Shown: positions 1 through 13,810 of the stretch, in pieces
Position numbering within the stretch: the first letter of the stretch is position 1
Layout of the letters: the number at the start of each line of letters is the position of its first letter
Assembly (NCBI RefSeq): GCF_001552655.1
Contig: NZ_BCRP01000001.1
Coordinates: 186,001 to 250,000 of the forward strand
Source: Alicyclobacillus kakegawensis NBRC 103104
GTDB lineage: Bacteria > Bacillota > Bacilli > Alicyclobacillales > Alicyclobacillaceae
DNA length: 64,000 nt
Direction of reading: 5' to 3'
Notes under the pieces: generated by a model
Seen by the model: only the letters and a program-made list of their open reading frames with translations
Told to the model about the DNA's origin: nothing
Database searches by the model: none
Position numbers and translations under genes: made by a program

Positions 1-6
1 GCTGGC

Positions 7-444
7 TCAGCCCGCGCGCCGCCCCAGCGGATGGCCGGCTTGCGCCGATTTTTCGGCAGCCTCCTGGCGCAGCCTGGCACGCCGCAAAGCCGCCTCCGCC
101 TCAGCCCGCTCCTCCGCGGTGGACGCCTTGGCCAGCCGTTCCTCCGCCTGCTCCTGCGCTCGAGCGGCCCGCTCCACATCGATGTGTCCGCCTAATTCCG
201 CTGTATCTGCCAGCAGCGTGATGCGCGTGGGTAGGACCTCCAGGAAACCGCCGGTGACGTGGATAAAGTCCTCTCCGTCCACAAGCTTCACCTTGACAAT
301 TCCCGGCTTCACGGTGGTCGCGAGCGGTGCGTGCCGCGGCAGGATGCCCAGTTCTCCGTCGCCCCCGCGCAGGGACACCATGCTCACTTCCTGAGACAAG
401 AGCTGCCGCTCCGGCGTCACCACTTCCAACAGAACCGTACTCAC
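7..444 (-). CDS. atpC: F-type ATP synthase epsilon subunit
   Basis: Central-stalk subunit of F1 that links the catalytic head to the c-ring and restrains ATP hydrolysis. The 145-residue product has the N-terminal beta-sandwich motif GGDGELGILPRHAPL and a C-terminal Ala/Glu/Arg-rich helical hairpin, as in the family. The GTG at 444 is chosen because a GGAGGTGG ribosome binding site precedes it; the frame stays open upstream to 510 but that extra part does not resemble AtpC. It is the last gene of the operon, 84 bases after atpD. Confidence 0.95.
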   Translation of the reverse strand: MSTVLLEVVTPERQLLSQEVSMVSLRGGDGELGILPRHAPLATTVKPGIVKVKLVDGEDFIHVTGGFLEVLPTRITLLADTAELGGHIDVERAARAQEQAEERLAKASTAEERAEAEAALRRARLRQEAAEKSAQAGHPLGRRAG

Positions 445-528
445 TGCGCCACCTCCTTCCTGGATGCGTTGCCGCGTGGGCGGCGGCCAATTCTCAGGCT
501 CGTCGCCCATCGTCGGCCCGGGCCCGCG

Positions 529-2813
<2,285 letters not shown>

Positions 2814-2905
2814 CGGTCATCACCACCTTCTGCCGCCCGCCTCCGGGCGGACGTGCGTTGCCGGGCTGTCGATCCGGCCGAAGGCCCGGCCGCCCGACGC
2901 CCCGA

Positions 2906-5015
<2,110 letters not shown>

Positions 5016-5022
<7 letters not shown>

Positions 5023-5501
5023 ACCAACTCACCCAGGCGCTTCTCCGCCTCTTTGAGCATCTCCTGGTGCACTTCCGGCGTCACCCGTTCACGCAGCAGC
5101 CGCCCGGTCAGCTCGACCGTCAGCCCGGCCACTTGGTTGAGGACGCTGTCCAGCGCCTCCTGCCGCTCCCGCTCAATCAGCTTGCGGTTCTCTTCCAACA
5201 GGCGCTCCGCCTCCGCTTCGGCCGCGGCCACAATCTGCCGCGCCTGCTCTTCCGCGCGGGCACGCGCCGCATCGACCATCTGCTTGGACTCCCTGCGGGC
5301 CTGGTCGACCAGTTCGCGGTGTTCCGCCAGCAACCGCTCGGCCTGCGCCCGACCCTCTTCCGCCTCCGCGATCTGCCGCTCAATGTACAGACGGCGTTGT
5401 TCCATCATGTTGCTGAGCGGCTTGAAGCCGAAGCGGATGACGATGGCCAGCATGATGAGAAACGCCAGGAGCGTGACAATCATCGTGCCGAATTCAAACA
5501 C
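5016..5501 (-). CDS. atpF: F-type ATP synthase b subunit
   Basis: Membrane-anchored peripheral stalk subunit. One N-terminal membrane helix (GTMIVTLLAFLIMLAIVI) is followed by a long charged coiled coil rich in Glu, Arg and Ala, as in subunit b. The GTG at 5501 is preferred because AAGGGG lies eight bases upstream; another in-frame GTG at 5510 is too close to that site. About 161 aa. It lies between atpE and atpH. Confidence 0.94.
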
Positions 5502-5558
5502 CTGCGTCACCCCTTCCCGATTTCTGCCCCAACACCGTCACGCCGTCACGCAGCCCGC

Positions 5559-5870
<312 letters not shown>

Positions 5871-5912
5871 TCAGCCCGCGGACGGGCGCTCCCGCCCGCT
5901 CCCGAAACCGGG

Positions 5913-6695
5913 TCAGGCCGTCGCCTGATGGTTGTGATCACCGTGCGCCTTGTTGCCGATATACAGCGTCATCAAAATGGTGAACACATAGGCCTGAATC
6001 GTGCTCACAAAGGCGCTGTAGAACACCCAGACCACAAGCAGCGGCAAACTCCACGGAATGAAGCCAAACAGCATCGGGGCTCCCGCGAGCACGCCAATCA
6101 AAGCCTCACCGGCAAAGATGTTGCCGTAAAGACGCATGCCGTGCGTCAAGGGATTCGTGATCTCCTCCAGAATGGCCATCGGGTTCTTGTAGTGCCTGAG
6201 CCATTGCAACGGGTGCCGAAGGCCGATGGCGTGGCTGATGACCCAGACCATGATGGCCAGCCCGAGGGCCATGCTCATGTTGGCCGTGGGCGAGTTGAAC
6301 AGCTCAATGGCGAACTCCTTGCCGCTTTGATGAGCCTTCGCGATGTCCTCGGCGGTGATGCCAAGCCAAGGAATGGGGTGGCCAATCTTCAAGTCGACGA
6401 CAAAAATCAACCCGAGCCAGTTAGCGAAGAATAAGAACACCAGCATCATGAAGGCGAGCGGTAGCACCCACTGCACAATCCGCTCATTGGGCATCGTCTC
6501 GCGCGCCATGTTGGTGACGAAATCCGCTGCCCATTCCACAACGTTCTGCATCCCGCGCGGGCTGCGCATATCCATACGGCGCACGCCCAAACGGACGAAC
6601 ACCAGCACCAGCAGACCGGCCAGGATGGTCATGGCGACCGTGGTCAGGTTGGTCGCCCACATGGTTCCCTTGAATAGGGTAGGGAACGGCGTCAC
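5913..6695 (-). CDS. atpB: F-type ATP synthase a subunit
   Basis: Stator channel subunit of Fo (260 aa, five or six membrane helices). The conserved helix with the essential Arg is seen as HGMRLYGNIFAGEALIGVL, and the C-terminal Gln/Tyr helix as FVSTIQAYVFTILMTLYIG. A GTG start follows AGGTGA. It follows atpI by 11 bases and precedes atpE. Confidence 0.97.
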   Translation of the reverse strand: MTPFPTLFKGTMWATNLTTVAMTILAGLLVLVFVRLGVRRMDMRSPRGMQNVVEWAADFVTNMARETMPNERIVQWVLPLAFMMLVFLFFANWLGLIFVVDLKIGHPIPWLGITAEDIAKAHQSGKEFAIELFNSPTANMSMALGLAIMVWVISHAIGLRHPLQWLRHYKNPMAILEEITNPLTHGMRLYGNIFAGEALIGVLAGAPMLFGFIPWSLPLLVVWVFYSAFVSTIQAYVFTILMTLYIGNKAHGDHNHQATA

Positions 6696-6706
6696 TCTGC
6701 TGTCAC

Positions 6707-7108
6707 CTACTTTTCCCTTGGAGTCTCGCCACGATTTCTGGCGTATCCGTAAAGTCCCGCGAACACCAGGACAAAACCGAGTAAGTAGCCAACCAGCGCG
6801 GCATACGGATTGACGTGCGGCAGTTTGACGGCTGCAACCATCACCGCTGCCAATACCGCCAAGCGCGTGAACATCCCCAGCATCCCCGACGCGAAGAGGG
6901 CCTTGCCCTCCAAGCCACCGTGCCGGTGGCCGTAGCGGATCATGCTGTAGACTGCGTAGGCACCGCCCGCCTCACCGAGCAGGAGACCATTCATGACCGA
7001 ACGCCACGGCAAGGCAACCGCCCAGACCGCTGCCGTCAACAGCAACCCTGCGGCACCCACATAGGCAATCCAACGTATCCGTGCATCCAGTTGCTGCATG
7101 TCGTTCAT
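6707..7108 (-). CDS. atpI: ATP synthase subunit I-like membrane protein
   Basis: Small membrane protein (133 aa, about four helices) of the AtpI type, thought to assist c-ring assembly or Mg2+ supply; it is not part of the finished enzyme. Position directly before atpB supports the call. ATG at 7108 is preceded by AGGAGATAAG and overlaps the end of the upstream atpZ-like gene by four bases. Confidence 0.85.
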   Translation of the reverse strand: MNDMQQLDARIRWIAYVGAAGLLLTAAVWAVALPWRSVMNGLLLGEAGGAYAVYSMIRYGHRHGGLEGKALFASGMLGMFTRLAVLAAVMVAAVKLPHVNPYAALVGYLLGFVLVFAGLYGYARNRGETPREK

Positions 7109-7353
7109 AACTTATCTCCTAGGACTTGTTTGGCGAGGAACGCGAGCCCGGACGCGCCGACGAACACTCCGAAAAACACGCCGACGGCTGTCACCCATGC
7201 GTGGTGCCAGTGGACAGCCAAACGCTGCCCCAAATAGCCGAAGACAACGATGCAGACCGCCAACTGCAGGGACGCACCCGAGAAAAACGCAAACGTTTTC
7301 CAGGGACTGGCCTGCCTTTGCTCTCCGTCATTGTCCGCTACGGCTGTCACCAC
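7105..7353 (-). CDS. AtpZ/AtpI-type small membrane protein, first gene of atp operon
   Basis: About 82 aa with two predicted membrane helices (AFFSGASLQLAVCIVVFGYLG and AWVTAVGVFFGVFVGASGLAF, each given in part), matching the AtpZ-like proteins found at the head of many Firmicute atp operons, with a proposed role in Mg2+ or assembly. The start is uncertain: the frame is open up to 7461, but that would place translation inside the promoter at 7445-7474, so a GTG near 7353 is proposed with only a weak ribosome site. Confidence 0.7.
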   Translation of the reverse strand: MVTAVADNDGEQRQASPWKTFAFFSGASLQLAVCIVVFGYLGQRLAVHWHHAWVTAVGVFFGVFVGASGLAFLAKQVLGDKL

Positions 7354-7444
7354 CCATCGACTCTGGTGGGGTATGGTACTGAGCTGCGGCGTGCCGCTTG
7401 TCTTTTGCCTGGGCTGCGCCGCGATAAAGCCGGAACCCTCGCTA

Positions 7445-7474
7445 ATACTATCGAACAACACTCCATTGTGTCAA
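7445..7474 (-). promoter_or_regulatory. Probable sigma-A promoter of the atp operon
   Basis: On the minus strand a perfect TTGACA (-35, at 7474-7469) is followed after 18 bases by TAGTAT (-10, at 7450-7445, four of six matches to TATAAT). It lies about 90 bases before the proposed start of the first atp gene. Confidence 0.6.
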
Positions 7475-7745
7475 CGCGCGAAGGCTGATATCGGGCCGAA
7501 AACGGGGAATACCGGCGGTTTGTTCATAATTCTGCCGTTTTCCTTCTGATCCGGCCGTCTCCTTTCATTTTATACCCCAATATTTTAGTTTAAGAAATTT
7601 TCGTCTCCCCTGTCGCTGCTCAGCTCCTCCCGCCACCCGGCGGGCTCCACACGCACCCGACCGAGCACCGACGGGGCTTCCCTTGGCGGCGGCTCCCCTC
7701 ATCTGGGAGCCGATCCGCCCGCGCCCCGCCGGCAACCGGCAGGAT
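7475..7745. other. Gap between wecB and the atp promoter
   Basis: No gene is seen. The stretch holds an AT-rich patch (7562-7605) and a 7-bp stem GGCTCCC/GGGAGCC at 7691-7711, extended by GGCGG/CCGCC, just after wecB. It has no U-tract, so it is at best a weak terminator for wecB. Confidence 0.4.
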
Positions 7746-8924
7746 CTACGCGCGCCGGTGCGGGCGGTGGACAAACGGGGTCGGCCTTGGCGCGCCGGTG
7801 AAACGGTGCAAAATCGCCGCCACAATGCGCCGCGACGCTTCCCCGTCGCCATACGGATTGGTCCGGCACGCCATATCGGCGTAAGCCCGCGGGTCCTCAA
7901 GCAGGCGCGCGGCTTCCGCGATGATGTGCTGGCGATCCGTGCCGACCAACCGCAGCGTCCCCGCCGCAATCCCCTCCGGCCGTTCGGTCGTGTCGCGCAG
8001 GACCAGAACCGGCACGCCCAGCGTCGGCGCCTCCTCCTGGATGCCGCCGGAATCGGTCAGAATCAACGCGGCGCGGGCCATGAAGTTGTGGTTGTCAACA
8101 ACCCCAAGCGGATGCAGCAGGTGAATGCGCGGGTGTCCGCCCAGAATGGAAAACACCGTCTCGCGCACCCGCGGATTGAGGTGCACCGGGTAAATCACAT
8201 GCACGTCCGGAAACCGGTCGGCCAGCGCCCGCGCGGCTTCGCAGATGTGGCGCAGCGGCGCGCCCAGGTTCTCCCGTCGGTGCGAGGTCATGTAGACGAT
8301 GCGCGCGCCCTCCGGCAGCCGCTCCAGCACCGGGTGCCGATACTCGCGGCGGACGGTTGTGCGCATCGCGTCAATCGCCGTGTTGCCGGTGACATACACC
8401 GACTCCGGCGGCTTGCCCTCACGCCACAGGTTCTTCGCCGACCACAGCGTCGGAGCGAAGTACATGTCGGCCAGCACGTCGGCCAGCTGGCGGTTCATCT
8501 CTTCCGGGTACGGGCTGTATTTGTCGTAGGTGCGCAGGCCGGCCTCGACGTGCCCCACGGCCACCCGCTGGTAGAACGCGGCCAAGGCGGCGGCAAAGGT
8601 GGTCGTGGTGTCTCCGTGCACCAACACAATGTCCGGCTGCCGCTGTGCGATGACCTCCTCCAGTCCGGCCAGCGCCTTGCGCGTTATCGTCCCCAGCGTT
8701 TGATTGGGTTCCATGATGTCCAGGTCGTTGTCCGGCGTGATGTCGAACACCTTCAGCACCTGGTCAAGCATCTCGCGGTGCTGCGCGGTCACACAGACGA
8801 GCGACTGCACGTTTGGGTGGCGCTCCAGCTCCTTGACCAAGGGCGCCATCTTGACCGCTTCCGGCCGCGTGCCAAAGACCGTCATCACCCGCACCGGGCG
8901 GTCCGTCACCAGCGCTTTCCCCAT
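7746..8924 (-). CDS. wecB: UDP-N-acetylglucosamine 2-epimerase (non-hydrolysing)
   Basis: Interconverts UDP-GlcNAc and UDP-ManNAc for teichoic acid linkage units or other surface glycans (the gene is called mnaA in Bacillus). The 392-residue protein begins with the signature VFGTRPEAVKMAPL, carries VHGDTTTTFAAALAAFY and VGHVEAGLRT near residue 85-110, and the UDP-binding LTDSGGIQEEAPTLGVPVL near 285. ATG at 8924 is eight bases after the upp stop and follows GAGGCGG; a longer open frame to 8996 overlaps upp and is rejected. Confidence 0.95.
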   Translation of the reverse strand: MGKALVTDRPVRVMTVFGTRPEAVKMAPLVKELERHPNVQSLVCVTAQHREMLDQVLKVFDITPDNDLDIMEPNQTLGTITRKALAGLEEVIAQRQPDIVLVHGDTTTTFAAALAAFYQRVAVGHVEAGLRTYDKYSPYPEEMNRQLADVLADMYFAPTLWSAKNLWREGKPPESVYVTGNTAIDAMRTTVRREYRHPVLERLPEGARIVYMTSHRRENLGAPLRHICEAARALADRFPDVHVIYPVHLNPRVRETVFSILGGHPRIHLLHPLGVVDNHNFMARAALILTDSGGIQEEAPTLGVPVLVLRDTTERPEGIAAGTLRLVGTDRQHIIAEAARLLEDPRAYADMACRTNPYGDGEASRRIVAAILHRFTGAPRPTPFVHRPHRRA

Positions 8925-8931
8925 AGCCGCC

Positions 8932-9561
8932 TCAGCGCGTCCCAAACAATCGGTCCCCGGCGTCTCCCAGCCCGGGCACGATGTATCCATGATCATTGAG
9001 CCCCTCGTCCACCGCCGCGCAGTAGATGTCCACGTCCGCGTGCGCCGCCTGCACCCGTTCTATCCCTTGCGGCGCCGCCACCAGGCACATCAGCTTGACC
9101 GAGGCGGCCCCGCGGCACTTGACCGCGGTGATGGCGGCGGCGGCCGATCCGCCCGTGGCCAGCATCGGATCGACCACGATGACGTCCCGCTCCTCAAGAT
9201 GGGCGGGGAGTTTGCAGTAGTACTCGACCGGCTGCAGCGACTCCGGGTCACGGTAGAGCCCCACGTGACCGACCTTGGCGTTGGGAATCATGTTGAGGAT
9301 ACCGTCGACCATTCCCAAGCCGGCACGCAAGACCGGCACCAGCGCCAGGGTCTTGCCGGCAATCACGCGGCTGGTCGCCGTGGCCACCGGCGTTTCCACC
9401 GTCGTCTCCACCAGCGGCAGGTCGCGCGTGATTTCATAGGCCATGAACATGGCCACTTCCTGGACCAATGCCCGAAACTCTTTGGTGCCCGTATCACGGC
9501 TGCGAATATACGTCAATTTGTGCTGGATCAGCGGGTGATCCAGAACATGCACCTGTCCCAA
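8932..9561 (-). CDS. upp: Uracil phosphoribosyltransferase
   Basis: Pyrimidine salvage enzyme making UMP from uracil and PRPP. Signature [13 protein letters not shown] is at the N-terminus and the PRPP loop [14 protein letters not shown] near residue 130. A TTG at 9561 is chosen because GAGGAG lies nine bases upstream and because it gives 209 aa beginning [11 protein letters not shown], the usual family length and start. Confidence 0.96.
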   Translation of the reverse strand: MGQVHVLDHPLIQHKLTYIRSRDTGTKEFRALVQEVAMFMAYEITRDLPLVETTVETPVATATSRVIAGKTLALVPVLRAGLGMVDGILNMIPNAKVGHVGLYRDPESLQPVEYYCKLPAHLEERDVIVVDPMLATGGSAAAAITAVKCRGAASVKLMCLVAAPQGIERVQAAHADVDIYCAAVDEGLNDHGYIVPGLGDAGDRLFGTR

Positions 9562-9638
9562 CAACACACGCTCCTCTTTTTTCAACAACACGCGGCAGGA
9601 ACCGGCGGCTGCCGTAGCGAACATGGCAGCTTGGTGAC

Positions 9639-9647
9639 ATTATACCA
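9639..9647 (-). promoter_or_regulatory. Extended -10 promoter element of upp
   Basis: Minus strand reads TGGTATAAT, a perfect TATAAT with the extended TGn, about 75 bases before the upp start. No good -35 is visible at the right spacing. Confidence 0.55.
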
Positions 9648-9730
9648 AACCCCACCGCCTGGCATGGTAATTCCAGTCGGTGTTGCGGGCAGACTGTAGG
9701 CAGCGATGTGGCAGAGCAGGAGGGAAGAGC

Positions 9731-11098
9731 GTGCGCAAGGAATCCCGATTTTCGCTTTCGCGCTGGCTCGAGCCGGAGTTGTTGCAACCGTTTCTGCTCG
9801 GCGTGTTGTTGTCGCTGACATTGTCCGAATTCGTCCGTGGGGCGCTGGTGTATTCGGTCCTGCCGACCTACGGCAGCACGGTGTTGGGGTTTGAAGTGGA
9901 ATGGGTGACCCTCGCCCTGTCGGTTCACTACTTTGTCGACAACATCCTGCGCTCGCCGATAGGGTGGCTGGTGGACCGATTGGGGCCGCGCCCGGTTTTG
10001 CTCGCCGGCTTCGCGCTCGCCGCCGTGTCCATGTACGGCATGATGCGGGCCGCGAGCGTCGGCATGCTGCTCGCCACGGCCGCGCTGTTCGGACTCGGCG
10101 TGACGCCGGTGTGGCCGTCCGCCGTGGCGGCTATCGGCATTTCCAGCCCGGAGCAAAAACGCGGCACGTTCATGAGCTACATGTACATGTTCTGGCTGGC
10201 GGGGGCGGGATTGGGACCGGTGCTCATCAATTTCGTCGTCGAGCAGAGCTACCGCATCGCCTTTTGGGCGATGGTGCTGGCCGAATGCGCCGCCTTCGCG
10301 GTCATTTGGCTGCTGGTCCGCCGCCCGCACGGCGCCCCAACGGCCGCCCCCGCCCCCCATCGGGCGGGGCCGGGACCGACATCGGGGCTCTCGCGAGCCG
10401 GATTGAAGGACCTGTGGCGCAATGTGCGCGACGTCTCCTTCCTGTTTCCCGGCATGTTCGCCCAGACCTTCGCCGTCTCCACGCTGGTGCCCATCCTCTC
10501 CCTGTACGCGCGCGTCGTTCTCCACCTGGGCGCCGGCATGTACAGCGGCTTGCTGATCTTCGGGGGCGCCTTCGCCGTGCTGCTGATGATTCCCGGCGGG
10601 CGTGTGGTGGACCGGTTTGGATCGCGCTGGTTCTTGGTGGCGGCCTTCGCCATCTGCGCCGCCTGCCTGCTGATCTATCCGTTTTACCACCGCATTTTCG
10701 CGACCTTCATCATGGTCGGCGTGGTCGGCATCTGCTACGCGTTCATCCTGCCGGCCTGGAATTCGGTGCTCGACCACTCCATAGACCCGGACAAAAAGGC
10801 GACGGTGTGGGGCGTGTTCATGACGGTTGAGGGCATGGGGTCGGCGCTCGGGCCGTACGTGGGCGGGCTGTTGTGGGACGGCTTTGGCCCCAACGCTCCG
10901 TTTTGGTTCTGCGGCGCCGTCATCGTGCTGATAGCGGGGCTGTACGCGGTGCTGCCGATTGAGCGCGCGGCCCGGGAGCGGCAGCGGGCTGCCGCTGCGG
11001 CCGCGGTCGATCCGGCCGCGGCACGCCTCCGGGCGATGCAAGACGAGCGGCCAGGCGCCCGGCCGTTCCCGAGCCAGCGCCAAGGCCCCCTGCGCTGA
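9731..11098 (+). CDS. Major facilitator superfamily transporter
   Basis: Integral membrane transporter of 455 aa with about 12 predicted helices. The MFS loop motif between helices 2 and 3 is seen as GWLVDRLGPRPVLLAG, with a second copy GGRVVDRFGSRWFLVA in the second half. The substrate cannot be told from sequence; a drug or metabolite exporter is plausible. GTG at 9731 follows GGAGGGAAGA. The gene stands alone, divergent from upp and ended by a strong terminator at 11216-11241. Confidence 0.85.
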   Translation: MRKESRFSLSRWLEPELLQPFLLGVLLSLTLSEFVRGALVYSVLPTYGSTVLGFEVEWVTLALSVHYFVDNILRSPIGWLVDRLGPRPVLLAGFALAAVSMYGMMRAASVGMLLATAALFGLGVTPVWPSAVAAIGISSPEQKRGTFMSYMYMFWLAGAGLGPVLINFVVEQSYRIAFWAMVLAECAAFAVIWLLVRRPHGAPTAAPAPHRAGPGPTSGLSRAGLKDLWRNVRDVSFLFPGMFAQTFAVSTLVPILSLYARVVLHLGAGMYSGLLIFGGAFAVLLMIPGGRVVDRFGSRWFLVAAFAICAACLLIYPFYHRIFATFIMVGVVGICYAFILPAWNSVLDHSIDPDKKATVWGVFMTVEGMGSALGPYVGGLLWDGFGPNAPFWFCGAVIVLIAGLYAVLPIERAARERQRAAAAAAVDPAAARLRAMQDERPGARPFPSQRQGPLR

Positions 11099-11160
11099 TC
11101 CGTTTTCAAGGAAATTTTGATGTTCCCGTCGTATCGTTAGCGGCGAGGGAGGCAATTCCC

Positions 11161-11196
11161 GGTGTGCTGCCGGAACCCAACCCCACGGAGCACACC
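11161..11196 (+). other. Hairpin upstream of the MFS terminator
   Basis: GGTGTGCT and AGCACACC form a perfect 8-bp stem, extended inwards by CCG/CGG across one bulged base. It sits between the MFS stop and the terminator and may be an mRNA 3'-end stabilising stem or part of a small RNA. Confidence 0.4.
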
Positions 11197-11215
11197 CGCT
11201 TCAACCCCCCATGTC

Positions 11216-11241
11216 CCCTGCCCACTGGCAGGGATTTTTTT
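11216..11241 (+). terminator. Rho-independent terminator after the MFS gene
   Basis: Perfect 7-bp stem CCCTGCC-CACT-GGCAGGG followed by A and seven T residues on the plus strand. Confidence 0.9.
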
Positions 11242-11286
11242 GTCCACTCAGCCGGCTCCAGACGCCAGTGCGCCGAGCGGCCGCTC

Positions 11287-12021
11287 CTATCTTTCGGGGT
11301 CCAGGCCCAGACGCCGGCGCGCCTCCACCGGGTCGTAAACGGCCCGGGCACCGCCTATCAAAGGCGGCCGCGTGCGCGCCATGGTGACGTGGGCGCGCCC
11401 CACCTGCGGCCGGCTCGGCCGCACGGGCACCGCCACGGGCTTTAGGTGCATGCCGATGAGCGTGTCGCCGATGTCGATGCCAGCCTCCGCTTCGACGGCC
11501 TCGACCAGGCAGGCTTCCTCCATCCGCGCGAAGGCCACAGCCGCCAGCGCCCCGCCTGCGCCAGGCACGGGGATGGCGCTGACCTCGCGATAGCCGCGCC
11601 GCTGCGCGACCGCACGAGGTAGGACGAGGGCGCGGTTGAGGTGTTCGCAGCACTGGAAGGCGACCGCGCAGCCGGTGCCCTTGGCCACGTCCAACACCGT
11701 ATCCACCAGGGCGCGGCCCACTGTCAGCGAAGTGGCGGTACCGATGCGCCGCCCCGTCACCTCGCTGGTCGAGGCGCCAACCACCAAAAGCCCGTCCGGC
11801 CCCAGTGCCGCGGCCTGGAGCAGCTCGTCCAAACACAGTGCGAGTTCGCGCCGGACAGCCTCCAGGTCCAGCGGCGCGTCGGCCGTCTCCCCCCCGCCGG
11901 GCGGCAGTTCCGTGCAGGCGCGTTTCGCCGTGGGTGCGGCGTACGGATGGGCCACAGGCGGCAAGACGCCTTCATCTCCCATGGGTTTGTCCCTTAACGG
12001 TTGCAAATCGGCCACCGGCAA
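11287..12021 (-). CDS. ywlG: YwlG-like protein (UPF0340/DUF436)
   Basis: Protein of the UPF0340 family, function unknown (about 190 residues is usual; here 244 with an extra N-terminal stretch of about 45). Family features are the region LVVGASTSEVTGRRIGTATS, CEHLNRALV and GIDIGDTLIGMHLKPVAVPV. It follows rpiB by seven bases, as in the Bacillus ywlDEFG order. The start is uncertain; a later start near the family consensus, around VRRELALCLDEL, is possible. Confidence 0.85.
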   Translation of the reverse strand: MPVADLQPLRDKPMGDEGVLPPVAHPYAAPTAKRACTELPPGGGETADAPLDLEAVRRELALCLDELLQAAALGPDGLLVVGASTSEVTGRRIGTATSLTVGRALVDTVLDVAKGTGCAVAFQCCEHLNRALVLPRAVAQRRGYREVSAIPVPGAGGALAAVAFARMEEACLVEAVEAEAGIDIGDTLIGMHLKPVAVPVRPSRPQVGRAHVTMARTRPPLIGGARAVYDPVEARRRLGLDPER

Positions 12022-12027
12022 TCCTCC

Positions 12028-12480
12028 TCAGCAACCGCCGTGGGTGCGCTCTATCCCGGTCATCTTATCCACGCGGCGGGCGTGCCGGCCGCCGTCAAAC
12101 TCGGTTGTCAAGAAAACCCGCATGACCTCCGCCGCCAGGCCCGGGCCGACGACGCGCTCCCCCATCGTCAGCACATTGGCGTTGTTGTGCCGGCGGGCCA
12201 TCTCCGCGGAGAACGTGTCATGCGCGGTGACCGCTCGAATCCCGTCCACCTTGTTGGCGCTGATGCACATGCCCAACCCGGTGCCGCAAACCAGGACACC
12301 GCGATCGTACTGGCCGCGCGCCACCCCGGTGGCCACCTTGAGGGCATAATCGGGGTAGTCGACCGACTGCTCGTCCACGGTGCCCAAATCGTCGTAATCC
12401 ATCCCCATCTCCTCGAGCACAGGCAGCAGCGCCTGCTTCAACCGATACCCGGCGTGATCACTGGCAATCGCAATCTTCAT
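12028..12480 (-). CDS. rpiB: Ribose-5-phosphate isomerase B / sugar-phosphate isomerase
   Basis: Interconverts ribose 5-phosphate and ribulose 5-phosphate. The 150-aa product begins MKIAIASDHAGYRLK and has the active-site segment VLVCGTGLGMCISANKV with the catalytic Cys. The start overlaps the end of ywlE by 23 bases, indicating coupled expression. Confidence 0.95.
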   Translation of the reverse strand: MKIAIASDHAGYRLKQALLPVLEEMGMDYDDLGTVDEQSVDYPDYALKVATGVARGQYDRGVLVCGTGLGMCISANKVDGIRAVTAHDTFSAEMARRHNNANVLTMGERVVGPGLAAEVMRVFLTTEFDGGRHARRVDKMTGIERTHGGC

Positions 12481-12964
12481 GTCCTGTCTCCTCGCTGTCG
12501 GCGCTCACCGGCTCGCGGCCAGGCGCCAATTTTTCCAACACATCCCGCAAGTGCCGTTCAATCTCCTGCGCGCAGCGGTCGTAGGCCGCTTCGTCGCCGC
12601 CGAACGGATCGGCCACATCGGCGCTGGAGTGGCCGGCGAACTTGGCCAGTTCATGGATTTTTTGACTGGCCTCGGGAAACCGGCGCTTCAGTTCCGCAGC
12701 GTGCTGGCTGGTCATCGCCAGAACCAAGTCCGCCCGCGCCACCAGCTCCGCGTCCACCACCTGTGCGCGGTGCGCCGTGTCGGCCACGCCTCGGCGGCGC
12801 AGCGCCTGGGCCGCTTGCTCGGTCATCGGCGACCCCGCCATCGCGTACAGCCCGGCTGACTCGATCTCCCAATCGAGCCCCCTTTGACGAGCCGCTTGTT
12901 GCAGCAGACGCGCCGCCATCGGGCTGCGGCACGTGTTGCCTGTACAGACGAAAACGATGCGCAC
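12458..12964 (-). CDS. ywlE: Protein-arginine-phosphatase, low-molecular-weight phosphatase fold
   Basis: The P-loop is VCTGNTCRSPMA (Cys nucleophile, Arg, Ser), with the general-acid loop ADPFGG near residue 118. The Thr in CTGNTCR is the residue known to favour phospho-arginine over phospho-tyrosine in B. subtilis YwlE, so it is likely the counterpart of the McsB arginine kinase. GTG at 12964 follows GGAGGGAGGAA. About 168 aa, with an acidic C-terminal tail (SADSEETGHED) that is longer than in Bacillus. Confidence 0.9.
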   Translation of the reverse strand: MRIVFVCTGNTCRSPMAARLLQQAARQRGLDWEIESAGLYAMAGSPMTEQAAQALRRRGVADTAHRAQVVDAELVARADLVLAMTSQHAAELKRRFPEASQKIHELAKFAGHSSADVADPFGGDEAAYDRCAQEIERHLRDVLEKLAPGREPVSADSEETGHEDCDCQ

Positions 12965-13087
12965 GGCCGTTCCTCCCTCCTGCAAGCCAAAGCGCCTACC
13001 TCCAGTATACTGTGCGCATTTTTGCAGGCAATCTGCAAGCAGGACGGGACGCGCCGGGGAGCGGGTAAACGTGGCCTTCCGAGCGCA

Positions 13088-13651
13088 TCAATGGATGAAG
13101 GTGCGCAGTCCAAAGCCGATGAGAATGGCGGCGCCGAGCAATTGGCCGTAGAGTCCAATCCAGCGGCTTGCGCGCTTGCCGATGAGCAGACCCAGCCCGC
13201 ACATCGCGGCTCCCCAGACCCCGAAACTGACGGCGGCGGTGACTCCGAAGCCGGTGGTGCGAAGCCCGAGGCTGAACCCGACGGAAAGCGCGTCGAGCGA
13301 AACGGAAGCGGCAAAGACGGTGACCGCGGTCAGCGAACTGCCGACGAGCGGATCGGCGTGCGATTTGAACAAGGTGGCATAGACCATGTGCACGCCCAGC
13401 CCGATCAGGACCAAGGCGGCAAACCACTTGGCGACATTGCCCATCAGGCCCTGCAGGACCATGCCCGCCAACAGCCCGAAGACGGTGAACATGACGTGAT
13501 AGATGCCGATGGACAGCATCAACTGGACCGCGGTGTCCCGCTTCAGCCCCTGCAGGCCGAGGCCCAGCGCCAGCGAGAACGCGTCCATGCCGAGCGCCAG
13601 CGACATGACGAAGATTTCCATCAGGTCGTGGATGTGATTGGCCACCGCCAT
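13088..13651 (-). CDS. mntP: Manganese efflux pump MntP
   Basis: Six-helix membrane exporter of Mn2+. The 187 residues show the duplicated signature: ALGMDAFSLALGLGLQ in the first half and SVSLDALSVGFSLGLR in the second, each with the key Asp. ATG at 13651 follows AAGAGGGGG. The frame extends upstream to 14560, but that stretch is antisense to the GDSL gene and is rejected. No yybP-ykoY manganese riboswitch was recognised in the short upstream region. Confidence 0.93.
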   Translation of the reverse strand: MAVANHIHDLMEIFVMSLALGMDAFSLALGLGLQGLKRDTAVQLMLSIGIYHVMFTVFGLLAGMVLQGLMGNVAKWFAALVLIGLGVHMVYATLFKSHADPLVGSSLTAVTVFAASVSLDALSVGFSLGLRTTGFGVTAAVSFGVWGAAMCGLGLLIGKRASRWIGLYGQLLGAAILIGFGLRTFIH

Positions 13652-13810
13652 CCCCCTCTTCAAGACCCTACAGATTGTATGCGCCTGTCCAGCTGGACAT
13701 GATTGCGAGGGCGTACCCGGAAACGGAGTTTTGACGAGGCCTCGCCGCGCCCGTAGAATGAAAGCACCACACGTCGAAACGAGAGAGACAGACGGAGAGG
13801 GGTGTGGAGG

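Noticed and set aside
7498-7542. GAAAACGG/CCGTTTTC inverted repeat as a terminator or operator
   Set aside because: The loop is 29 bases and the stem short; no context supports function.
9494-11155. Minus-strand open frame of about 553 codons opposite the MFS gene
   Set aside because: Antisense shadow; composition is His/Arg/Gln/Pro-rich with no fold, and it also runs into upp.
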